From assembly GCA_023396365.1 (NCBI GenBank), contig JAEWWL010000081.1, positions 1 to 45,364 of the forward strand: a stretch of DNA of 45,364 nt, given 5' to 3'. This DNA comes from Methanobacteriota archaeon. Its GTDB lineage: Archaea; Halobacteriota; Methanomicrobia; Methanomicrobiales; Methanomicrobiaceae. The notes beneath the pieces were generated by a model. That model was given only the letters and a program-made list of their open reading frames with translations, made no database searches and was not told where the DNA came from. The position numbers and the translations under genes were made by a program. This document shows, in pieces, positions 36,609 to 43,850 of this stretch (its first letter is position 1; each line of letters opens with the position of its first letter).

Positions 36609-37535
36609 TTATCTCACCTTCTGAGTAGGGATCTGGAGAAATTCCATTCTAAATAATTCGTCCATTTTTTCAAGGCTAAATTCTGCAATGTTGGTTATTG
36701 CAGGGAAATATCTGATAAGAATATGGTCTTTGGTATAATCATTCAGAGGCGAATGTATCCTATCAGGGTACCTGCATATGTTTTCATGTCTTTGTGAAAT
36801 GATTCCAAAACACAGAAGGGGACAAATAATTACCAAGCCTTTCATCACAGAGAGAAGAATTTCTTTGATTTTATGATCGTCATATTTCCCGTTAATCGTT
36901 TCTTTTATTAGCTCATTTGCCTCAGGAATTCCACTGTAAATTGTACTTAGTCCGTCAATTGCTCCCTCACGTATTTTTTCAACAATATTTGTATAAATGT
37001 CAGGATATTCTAAGTATTCTTCCCAAATTTTTTCCTGTATTTTATCACTGTTGAATTTATCAAGCATTTTTTCGAGTTCTTCTGTGGTAACAGCGTAATT
37101 AGGGTCAGTTGCTTTATCAATCTCCTTTTGTGCCCAGTGAAGTTGATTATAGATATTAAGGAGATATGAATCTGGTTCATTCTGGTTTTTTTTGTTTTGA
37201 TAAGGAACACTTGAATAAACTATTTGCATCTGGCGGATCATCAAACCAATAACATTTCGCATTCTCAGGAGGCTGGTTTTTCCTACGTTGGTTGATATAT
37301 GACCGTATTTTTTACTTTTTGCCTCTTCAAGTGTGAGCACACCATGATGATATCCAAAGGCCTTCCATCCTTTTTCAACACCCTGTTGAAGAAAAAATAC
37401 TGCCTGGGGATATAATCCGTTTTCATATAGACATACGGAGGCATCCAGGTCCTTTCTGGCGACAGCAAGGGTGGCCATTGCCAGTTTTGTGTCAGGTTTT
37501 GCCTGTTTTTTTCCAGGCAGAGTCCTTTTTACCAT
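36609..37535 (-). CDS. HEPN-domain protein within the restriction operon
   Basis: The 308-residue helical protein has an N-terminal HEPN-like segment (about residues 18-85: ARKDLDASVCLYENGLYPQAVFFLQQGVEKGWKA type pattern). Near the C-terminus is ENICRYPDRIHSPLNDYT, a segment that in HEPN proteins follows the helical core; its R-x5-H spacing could fit the RNase motif, although the usual position is different. HEPN proteins are frequent in defence systems as RNases or as nucleotidyltransferase partners. No MNT partner is encoded nearby. It sits between the AlbA_2-type gene and hsdR, in the same operon. Confidence 0.65.
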   Translation of the reverse strand: MVKRTLPGKKQAKPDTKLAMATLAVARKDLDASVCLYENGLYPQAVFFLQQGVEKGWKAFGYHHGVLTLEEAKSKKYGHISTNVGKTSLLRMRNVIGLMIRQMQIVYSSVPYQNKKNQNEPDSYLLNIYNQLHWAQKEIDKATDPNYAVTTEELEKMLDKFNSDKIQEKIWEEYLEYPDIYTNIVEKIREGAIDGLSTIYSGIPEANELIKETINGKYDDHKIKEILLSVMKGLVIICPLLCFGIISQRHENICRYPDRIHSPLNDYTKDHILIRYFPAITNIAEFSLEKMDELFRMEFLQIPTQKVR

Positions 37536-37565
37536 ATCAAATCACCACTTTCAATAAAATTTGGA

Positions 37566-38363
37566 TTATAATCCCCTTATATCTGAATTCATGACCGCAC
37601 CTTCAATTATTACTTTTTTCCTTTCAATCATCTTAGCAATAAATTCATCATAAGATTCCTCTGGGTAATTAGGATTTTTTTCTGATTTAAAAAAAATTGT
37701 ATTCATACTAACCAACGCATTAAAATCGAATTTGGATATTGTATAATTTTTAGGGATTTGTCCATACAGTTTTTTAAGCTGAAATAAGTCATTTTTAAAT
37801 GTTTCTTCAGGAGTAATTGCAACTATCGCACTTGTCCTTCTTGATAACATTTCCTGAATTTGTTTGGATGTTGCTTCTTCGACATTGGTATTAGCACGGT
37901 AGTAAATGCGATTTTCATATAAACCCTCACCCGAATGTTCAGGGAGAAATGGAATATATTTAGGTAAATCGTGAACTAGAATAACCTGAAATTTTTTTCC
38001 CTTTAATTTATCATATTCAGATTCTGTATATGCAAAGTCAAGGATTTCAAATTTGAGATTTTCAGAAAGATAAATTTTCAATTTTTGTTGAATACTTGTC
38101 TTGTCTTCAAAATTCTCAAGACCAACGGATTCATAAGTTTTATCTTCGAGTTCTTTCACACCAAAGATAATAGCACCTCCTTTGGTGTTTGCCATCGCAA
38201 TAATAATTTTAGCCAATTTTGCCGGTTCAATCATGGATTCTTTATAATCTAAATGATTAAATTCGCCCAGATTGTCCTTTAATAAATTCTTAAGTTTAGT
38301 ACGATCCGGATCATCATAAAAGGGTGCGAAAGCCTCCCTGATACCTCCAATACTTGAACTCAT
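37566..38363 (-). CDS. AlbA_2/Schlafen-type putative DNA- or RNA-binding protein
   Basis: The 265-residue protein contains an AlbA_2 (Schlafen AAA_4-like) domain in residues 30-175. Visible are LDYKES and the signature AKIIIAMANTKGGAIIFGV, then the strand YFRIYYRANTNVEEATSKQI pattern near 155. The domain occurs in transcription regulators and, as Schlafen core, in tRNA-cleaving enzymes; which applies here cannot be told. The start overlaps the hsdS stop by four bases, so synthesis is coupled to the restriction enzyme. Confidence 0.75.
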   Translation of the reverse strand: MSSSIGGIREAFAPFYDDPDRTKLKNLLKDNLGEFNHLDYKESMIEPAKLAKIIIAMANTKGGAIIFGVKELEDKTYESVGLENFEDKTSIQQKLKIYLSENLKFEILDFAYTESEYDKLKGKKFQVILVHDLPKYIPFLPEHSGEGLYENRIYYRANTNVEEATSKQIQEMLSRRTSAIVAITPEETFKNDLFQLKKLYGQIPKNYTISKFDFNALVSMNTIFFKSEKNPNYPEESYDEFIAKMIERKKVIIEGAVMNSDIRGL

Positions 38364-39583
38364 TCTATCACCACCGACCTTTTACTAGTAATCAGGTCGT
38401 TCATAAGACCATTTTTGAGACGTTCTAATGCAGCAGTACGCTGATGCTGAAGAGAGAGTTTGTGGTCAATGGTGGAGAGTATGTTAACGATCTGAGTTTG
38501 TTCTTTTCGTGGAATTATTGGAATTGTGTATGATGTGAAAATATCCTTTGAAACACGTTGCTGACCTGCAGAACCAGTAAAATACCTTTGAGCATTCTTT
38601 CGAAACAATGATTCTTTAGAAAGATAAAAAATAAAATATGGATCTGCATTTTCTTTCGCTCGAAGTACATGAAATTCAGTACTCCCAAACCCTATTTTAT
38701 TCACAAGATTTATTGCAACAGCGCCTTTCCCATTTTCCATACAAGGAGTAATTTTTGCAAAAAGGACATCTCGTTCAGCAAAACAGGTATAACCCGTTTT
38801 TACTTCAGCATATGTTCGAGTTTCATATTTGATTATATCTCCATTTTCTCCTACATTTGGCATAGGTAAGAATGTTATATCTGAATCATCTGAAAGGAAA
38901 GATATGTCCGTTTTAGGATTAATATCTGCAATATCTGCGAATGTACCCTCTTCCCAATTTTTAGGTATAAATCCTAATTTTTCATTCTCCTTGAATTCCG
39001 TATGCCCTACACCATTAGTTAAAAGTTTCCGCATAGTCCCTTCCTTCAGGCGTTCGGTCTCTGCAAAGACGGCTTTGGACTTCTGGATGGCTTCATCGAC
39101 AGTTGTAAGTATATTACCAATCCGTTCATATTCATAAGGAGAAGGAACAGCAATTTCAAATTTTTCTAAATCGCTTTTTGTTATGGCTTTGAATGTTGAA
39201 CCAGCAGATATTCTATCAAATTCAGATTTTTTTATTTTGAGATAATAATATAGGTATCTACCTAATTTCACATCTAAAACGTTAATTGCAGCTAATCCTC
39301 TACCAATACAAGATTTTTCATTTGCAATGTTTAATTCCCCTACAGGTGCACGGACAGAAATCAATATATCTCCAATTTCTGCTATTTTTTGAGGTTTAGA
39401 GCAATATTTCATTATTTTTGGATGAATATCTCCAAAATCAGCATTACCCTGTAAGAAGGGCAATCCAATACTATCATCGTTATAAGTGTCAGATGGAGGG
39501 GATTGACCCATTATTAAATTAAACAATTTCTTATTTCCCAAAGCCACCAAATTCCAACTTTGGAGATTTTTAATATCTGTCAT
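38360..39583 (-). CDS. hsdS: Type I restriction enzyme S subunit
   Basis: HsdS determines the recognition site. The 407-residue protein has the two-half organisation: target domain 1 (about 1-150) ending in the conserved coiled-coil ERIGNILTTVDEAIQKSKAV, and target domain 2 (about 200-360) ending in EQTQIVNILSTIDHKLSLQHQRT, the matching second coiled coil. Each half recognises part of a bipartite site, methylated by HsdM and cleaved with HsdR. It begins one base after hsdM and overlaps the next gene by four bases. Confidence 0.93.
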   Translation of the reverse strand: MTDIKNLQSWNLVALGNKKLFNLIMGQSPPSDTYNDDSIGLPFLQGNADFGDIHPKIMKYCSKPQKIAEIGDILISVRAPVGELNIANEKSCIGRGLAAINVLDVKLGRYLYYYLKIKKSEFDRISAGSTFKAITKSDLEKFEIAVPSPYEYERIGNILTTVDEAIQKSKAVFAETERLKEGTMRKLLTNGVGHTEFKENEKLGFIPKNWEEGTFADIADINPKTDISFLSDDSDITFLPMPNVGENGDIIKYETRTYAEVKTGYTCFAERDVLFAKITPCMENGKGAVAINLVNKIGFGSTEFHVLRAKENADPYFIFYLSKESLFRKNAQRYFTGSAGQQRVSKDIFTSYTIPIIPRKEQTQIVNILSTIDHKLSLQHQRTAALERLKNGLMNDLITSKRSVVIE

Positions 39584-39584
39584 T

Positions 39585-41372
39585 TTACATCCCTACCTCA
39601 ATCTCCTTCAGGTATCCCTCAATCTCAACATCTACTTTTTTTAGTTCGTCTTCAATACGTCTTATTTCCGCCCAGGTCTTAGCAAGATTTATCTCTTCCT
39701 TCTCCTCTTCAGGAAAAACATAGAGTGTTACGTTCAGACTGTAATCGTTTTGGATTATCTCATTGACAGGCACGACACGGGCAAACCCATCATTATCGAC
39801 AAATTGTTCATATGCGGCTGTAATTGTGGCAATATTCTCTTCAGCAAGGATGTTGAGTTTGCGGACATCAGGGTGCTTCTTAAACTGGCTGGATGCATTG
39901 ATGAAGAGAATTTTTCCTTTCTTTTCTTCGGGCTTGTTCTTCCTGAAAAACAGGATTGCCCCAGGTGCTCCAGTATTGTAGAAGAGTTTTTCAGGAAGTA
40001 GTATGACACACTCCAGGAGGTCATGCTCAATTACCTTCTGGCGGACGGCTTTTTCCTTGCCGCCCCTAAACAGACAACCATTGTCAATCACAATGCCAAC
40101 CCTCCCTGTATCATCTTTAGCAGATGCCAGCATATGCTGCACCCATGCCCAGTCCGCACTCTGACGGTTGACATATCCGAATGGATAACGCTGTTTCCAG
40201 AACTCTCCCTTCTTTAGAATCTTCTCCTCATAGCCATCCTGATTCCAGGGGGGATTTGCGATAACAACATCAAATTGTTTAACGCCCGTGCCATCATCTT
40301 TCTTAAATTTTGGATAGAGAAGAGTGTCACCACCCTGCAGATTCACATTCCTGATGTCATGAATATACATATTCATACGTCCATAAGCCAAAGTCTGGGC
40401 ATTCGCTTCCTGACCATACAGAAATAGTTGTTCTGCCTCCTCCGGTCCGAAATTTTCAACAACATGCTTATGTGAGATGATTAACATGCCGTTACTCGCT
40501 GCTGCAGGATCGTATGCACTTTCCCCCGGCTGTGGATCCAGGCATTCAACAAGAAGCTGAATTACTTCGCGAGGAGTATAAACTTCCCCTTCCTTTGCTT
40601 TCTGTGGTGCAAAATATTGGAGAAGCCATTCATAGGCATCTCCAAGGATATCAGGAGGGACGTGTGTAAGTTTCTTTTCACTAAAAAGCTCAACAAGCTG
40701 ACGTAAAATTTCAGCATTTTCCCTACTCTGAGTGAACTGTATAAAATCGACGGTATCAAAAACATCTTTCAGTTCCGGATTGCGTGTTGCAATTTCTTTC
40801 AAAGCCTTTGAAAAAGTTTCGGGGAGTGTTTCGGTATCTTTGCGAAGGTTCTCCCAAAGGAATTCTTCTGGAAGATCAAAACTGTGATACATAGATTTTT
40901 TGGCCTCAGTACATGCTTCTTCTTTAGTATATCCGTCCTCTAAAGCTTCTTCGTATGCTGCTTTTGTCTCCTCTTCCCACTTGTCGCTGATACGTTTTAG
41001 GAAGAGAGGAAGGAGAATAAATTTATAATCCACCCTGGTGCGGATAACGTCCGCTGCACGCTTGAGGATGCGAGTTAGATCTTCACGAGTCAATTTCTGA
41101 TCGGTATCAAAAACAATATCTTCAACTAGATCTTTTTTGTCAATGAGAGAATAGATCTTTTTCCTGGCATCAGTAATGTCTGATCTGACACTCAGAAGTC
41201 CATTTTTTCTAAGTTTCGATAAAAGGACAGGTGCTTTAGTGTGATCATCCCTTGCTCTTTTTTCAAGAGCAATGGAGGCTTCTTCAATGTAAAATTCTTC
41301 ACTTCCAAACTCTTCCCATAGATGAGAATATCCTTTCTCGATCCAGGCAGGCATATTATTTTCAAACATCAT
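39585..41372 (-). CDS. hsdM: Type I restriction-modification methyltransferase, N-terminal wHTH
   Basis: HsdM is the adenine-N6 methyltransferase. The first 85 residues form a winged-helix-like extension, followed by the HsdM N-terminal helical domain and the catalytic domain. The SAM motif I reads DPAAASNG (288-295), an altered form of the usual DPxxGSGG, and motif IV is NPPW (373-376). The start is placed at ATG 41372 rather than the longest frame at 41429, because a minus-strand TATA box (AGTATATATG, about 41395-41404) overlaps the longer version and lies about 27 bases from 41372, suggesting a leaderless mRNA. It is the first gene of the operon. Confidence 0.93.
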   Translation of the reverse strand: MMFENNMPAWIEKGYSHLWEEFGSEEFYIEEASIALEKRARDDHTKAPVLLSKLRKNGLLSVRSDITDARKKIYSLIDKKDLVEDIVFDTDQKLTREDLTRILKRAADVIRTRVDYKFILLPLFLKRISDKWEEETKAAYEEALEDGYTKEEACTEAKKSMYHSFDLPEEFLWENLRKDTETLPETFSKALKEIATRNPELKDVFDTVDFIQFTQSRENAEILRQLVELFSEKKLTHVPPDILGDAYEWLLQYFAPQKAKEGEVYTPREVIQLLVECLDPQPGESAYDPAAASNGMLIISHKHVVENFGPEEAEQLFLYGQEANAQTLAYGRMNMYIHDIRNVNLQGGDTLLYPKFKKDDGTGVKQFDVVIANPPWNQDGYEEKILKKGEFWKQRYPFGYVNRQSADWAWVQHMLASAKDDTGRVGIVIDNGCLFRGGKEKAVRQKVIEHDLLECVILLPEKLFYNTGAPGAILFFRKNKPEEKKGKILFINASSQFKKHPDVRKLNILAEENIATITAAYEQFVDNDGFARVVPVNEIIQNDYSLNVTLYVFPEEEKEEINLAKTWAEIRRIEDELKKVDVEIEGYLKEIEVGM

Positions 41373-41392
41373 GAGTAGCAATACATCATATA

Positions 41393-41406
41393 AACATATA
41401 TACTTT
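41393..41406 (-). promoter_or_regulatory. Promoter (TATA box) of the restriction operon
   Basis: The minus strand reads AAAGTATATATGTT here, about 27 bases upstream of the ATGATG at 41372-41367. This predicts a leaderless transcript for hsdM and the following seven genes, which are all spaced by overlaps or very short gaps. Confidence 0.55.
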
Positions 41407-41483
41407 TTGTATATTAGATAAACTATCATCTAATGCGTTTATGTATTTTTAATATCCTTAACTCCCAATGGATCAATATTTAA

Positions 41484-41690
41484 TTATAACCTCCAAACCA
41501 CTCCCCCTCTCTCATTCTCCTCCCTCACAAGTCTCCCGTAACACTTCTCGCAAATCGCAAGCTTTAGATCACAAGACCTAAACAAAGCCTTCCCCTCATC
41601 ACACAACCCGCACCGGCCAAGCTCAACACTCACTCTCTCAAAATCCGCTGCACACATAACGCCCGGCAGCGGAAGAGTGAAGGATGAGTC
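41484..41690 (-). pseudogene. Truncated 3' end of a second rep gene
   Basis: On the minus strand an open frame reads SFTLPLPGVMCAADFERVSV and then a four-Cys zinc-ribbon end (CGLC, CEKC), stopping at 41484. It is the same as the C-terminus of the rep-type gene ending at 43850. By hand alignment 150 of 166 bases agree between 41513-41678 and 43870-44035. Homology stops near 41690, where the frame runs into the orc1/cdc6 remnant, so only the last 65 or so codons are left and there is no start codon. Confidence 0.88.
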
Positions 41691-41694
41691 AAAA

Positions 41695-41808
41695 ATTAGT
41701 TATACCTATTTTTTTCTGTATTAAAAATTAGAGGAGCTATGGTTTGTTGATATTGTGAAGAAGGACTGAGTTCATGTGGGGATGAATTATGTGGAGATTA
41801 GAGGGTGA
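41695..41808 (+). pseudogene. Decayed 3' end of a second orc1/cdc6 gene
   Basis: The stretch from AGTTATACCTATTTTT to the TGA at 41806 aligns with 31628-31744, the last 38 codons of the intact orc1/cdc6 gene (SYTYFF, LEEL, VDxVKKD, MNYVEIRG). A two-base deletion shifts the frame within the helix, and a TGA replaces the Gly codon after KKD. It has no 5' part. It directly abuts the truncated rep gene. Confidence 0.85.
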
Positions 41809-41914
41809 AAATCAATACGTTGCATTTTACAACAAATCCTGGAAATTCCCTATTACCTGTGCAAAAACTCTGCCACAGTTAGAGGAAGCTGAAAAAGATC
41901 TACTGAACTTTTAG
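41789..41914 (+). CDS. Possible 41-residue ORF next to the scar
   Basis: An ATG within the remnant of orc1/cdc6, out of its frame, opens 41 codons ending LPQLEEAEKDLLNF. Amino-acid composition is protein-like (amphipathic helix near the end), but the N-terminal part is made of remnant sequence and there is no ribosome binding site. It could equally be the end of a gene that once followed orc1/cdc6. Confidence 0.2.
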   Translation: MWRLEGENQYVAFYNKSWKFPITCAKTLPQLEEAEKDLLNF

Positions 41915-41926
41915 GATGTATGTGAT

Positions 41927-42553
41927 TCATCGTACCACAAAAAGACCCTTCTTCTTTGCGGCATCAATTATTTTATTATTGGCAGTAAAAACAGTTATGC
42001 CCGGAACTGTAGCAAAATCCTTATCGTCCGTTAAAATACAAGATTTATCCATATTCTTTTCAATTAAATCAAGATATAAAAGATCATACCCATCTAAATA
42101 TGAATTAAAAACCTCTTTGATAATAAATTTAGAGACCGATTCATCAATAACAGAATCAAAAGATTCAGAGATGTCCCTTACACTATCCCAAGATAAGCAC
42201 AAATCATCAATAAAATTTCCCCGTTCTTCGGGATAATCATACCTAAATTCTTTTAAAGACAGATTATCTGGACTAAGACTATTTTCCTCAAGAAAAATTT
42301 TGTATAACGACTTTTCAATTACATTGGAAAGCTCAACAAGAATAAGTTCACTTCTAAATATTTTTGACTTCGCATTATGCATCTTGGAAAGATATGCTGG
42401 ATAGTATTTACTTTGATACGAATTGGAGAGTGAAGTAAAGGAAGTCGCATAATTATACCAAACATTAGTATCCACAAAAAAGGTATCTGTACTTTTTGGA
42501 ACATCTTTCCGGATATTCACAACAAATGCTGAAATATGGTCTTCAAATGCCAT
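41927..42553 (-). CDS. PIN-domain protein, putative RNase
   Basis: The 208-residue protein has the acidic PIN residues in order: D28 in FFVDTNVW, E74 in ILVELSNV, D154/D157 in LDGYDLLYLDL, and D176-D177 with D179 in ILTDDKDF, followed by GITVFTANNKII. PIN proteins are metal-dependent RNases, many of them toxins. A variable helical insertion occupies 85-145. No small antitoxin lies beside it; instead it is the last gene of the rep/ATPase/STAS operon, its ATG overlapping the stop of the upstream gene (TAATG). Confidence 0.85.
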   Translation of the reverse strand: MAFEDHISAFVVNIRKDVPKSTDTFFVDTNVWYNYATSFTSLSNSYQSKYYPAYLSKMHNAKSKIFRSELILVELSNVIEKSLYKIFLEENSLSPDNLSLKEFRYDYPEERGNFIDDLCLSWDSVRDISESFDSVIDESVSKFIIKEVFNSYLDGYDLLYLDLIEKNMDKSCILTDDKDFATVPGITVFTANNKIIDAAKKKGLFVVR

Positions 42554-42900
42554 TAAAAACCTTCAGAGTGCTCAGCCGCAATTTTATCGACAGCATTCCG
42601 AAACTTATCATTAGAATAATATTTGCGGGCGTTTTGAGTTACGCGCCTTAGAATCTGTTTCCCATGATCAGAAAGACCCTCAAATTTAACTCTCATATTG
42701 AGCTCCTCTGGTGTAAACTTGCCTAATAACTTGCCAACTGCCCCATTGAAAAAAGGAGACGCATAAATACGCACGCCGGTAAAATCAAGCTCAACATCCT
42801 GATCCTTATCAAGGACTGGGAGAATCATTTTGTAGACCTTTTCACCATCCTCAAGCGTTATGCAGTTTTCTCCAATTATATTTTGAATATTAATTGTCAT
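42553..42900 (-). CDS. STAS-like DUF4325 protein
   Basis: The 115-residue protein matches the STAS-like DUF4325 fold. A central strand-helix VELDFTGVRIYASPFFNGAVGKLL (residues 36-59) corresponds to the STAS strand/phosphorylatable-loop/helix unit, with Ser48 at the loop where anti-anti-sigma factors are phosphorylated. Such proteins regularly adjoin ATP-binding proteins of the GHKL fold. It starts eight bases after the ATPase gene and overlaps the PIN gene, so the three form a module. The biochemical role is unproven. Confidence 0.78.
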   Translation of the reverse strand: MTINIQNIIGENCITLEDGEKVYKMILPVLDKDQDVELDFTGVRIYASPFFNGAVGKLLGKFTPEELNMRVKFEGLSDHGKQILRRVTQNARKYYSNDKFRNAVDKIAAEHSEGF

Positions 42901-42908
42901 AATTATTA

Positions 42909-43850
42909 TTAGAAATAAGGTTGATCAACAGACTCTCCTTCAATAAGATAATATTTCTCATCGCACATCAATTTTATGTTAATTGCAGTTCCATTGAAAT
43001 AAAAATCCTTTATCATGTAATTTATTTCAGTAGACGTGATGTGAGCATACTCATTATTGCTATATATATCCATACTTCCATGATTCTTCTGAATGAAATC
43101 TTTAAGCAAATCAAGACCAATGCCTCTTGGACGCTCTCTTTTTTTTGTGGAAAAACCATCCTGAAAAGCCATCTCTAAACGAGAATTTCCATAAAAAGAC
43201 TCTCCACTCTCTTTGAAATAATCATTTAATGACTGGGGAATGCCTATCCCAAAATCAATAATTGTCAAAATCAAAGAATTTTTTTTAGGAAAACGCTGCC
43301 CACATGTAAAAACTCCTATTTCGGAAGAACTGTGCTCAAAAGCATTTGCGTAAAGTTCAAGAACATTACCACAAATTTTTTCTGACAAGAGATTACTTGT
43401 GTGAATCCACCCCTTGCCAATCCATTGATTTGCCAGATATCTCTCAATGGAATTGACATCTCGTGGAAAACATTGCATTAAAGGAACAGAATTGCCATCC
43501 CAGGGTTCACATTCTCCTGTAATCTCCTTCAGGAATCCATTTTGAGCCAAATTCATTCTAACCTGAGGAACAAACGTGCATTCATCAATAGAAACATCTC
43601 CACCATTTTTCCGAATTTGAGATGCCAGACCTGCAAGAAACGCAACGCCATTTTGTTTTATGAAAGTGCACTCAGAAAAGTCAAATTGGAGGTTATTCGA
43701 CTGATTGTAATCATTCCAAATATCAAATAATAACTTAAAACCGGAAGTTCCGTCATATATATTTGGGATTTTAAGAATATCAGCCATATTTATTACAAAT
43801 CTATGATAATATGCAACGCAATGACTAATAACTGTTTCAGGTTTATTCAT
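42909..43850 (-). CDS. STAS-GHKL ATPase fusion protein
   Basis: The 313-residue protein joins an N-terminal STAS-like domain (about residues 35-110; FDFSECTFIKQNGVAFLAGL) to a GHKL ATPase domain with N box E165-LYANAFEH173, G1 box D199-FGIGIP and G2 box RGIGLDLLKDF at 242-252. This set is that of the serine kinases/ATPases of the SpoIIAB/RsbW type and of histidine-kinase ATPase domains; no phosphoacceptor His domain is visible. The start is the ATG at 43850, overlapping the rep stop (TGATG), in preference to a longer frame beginning inside rep. Confidence 0.8.
   Translation of the reverse strand: MNKPETVISHCVAYYHRFVINMADILKIPNIYDGTSGFKLLFDIWNDYNQSNNLQFDFSECTFIKQNGVAFLAGLASQIRKNGGDVSIDECTFVPQVRMNLAQNGFLKEITGECEPWDGNSVPLMQCFPRDVNSIERYLANQWIGKGWIHTSNLLSEKICGNVLELYANAFEHSSSEIGVFTCGQRFPKKNSLILTIIDFGIGIPQSLNDYFKESGESFYGNSRLEMAFQDGFSTKKRERPRGIGLDLLKDFIQKNHGSMDIYSNNEYAHITSTEINYMIKDFYFNGTAINIKLMCDEKYYLIEGESVDQPYF

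Noticed and set aside
41373..41429. N-terminal extension of hsdM to the ATG at 41429
   Set aside because: The extension is translated from the TATA box itself and adds residues unlike HsdM; the ATG at 41372 fits a leaderless start.
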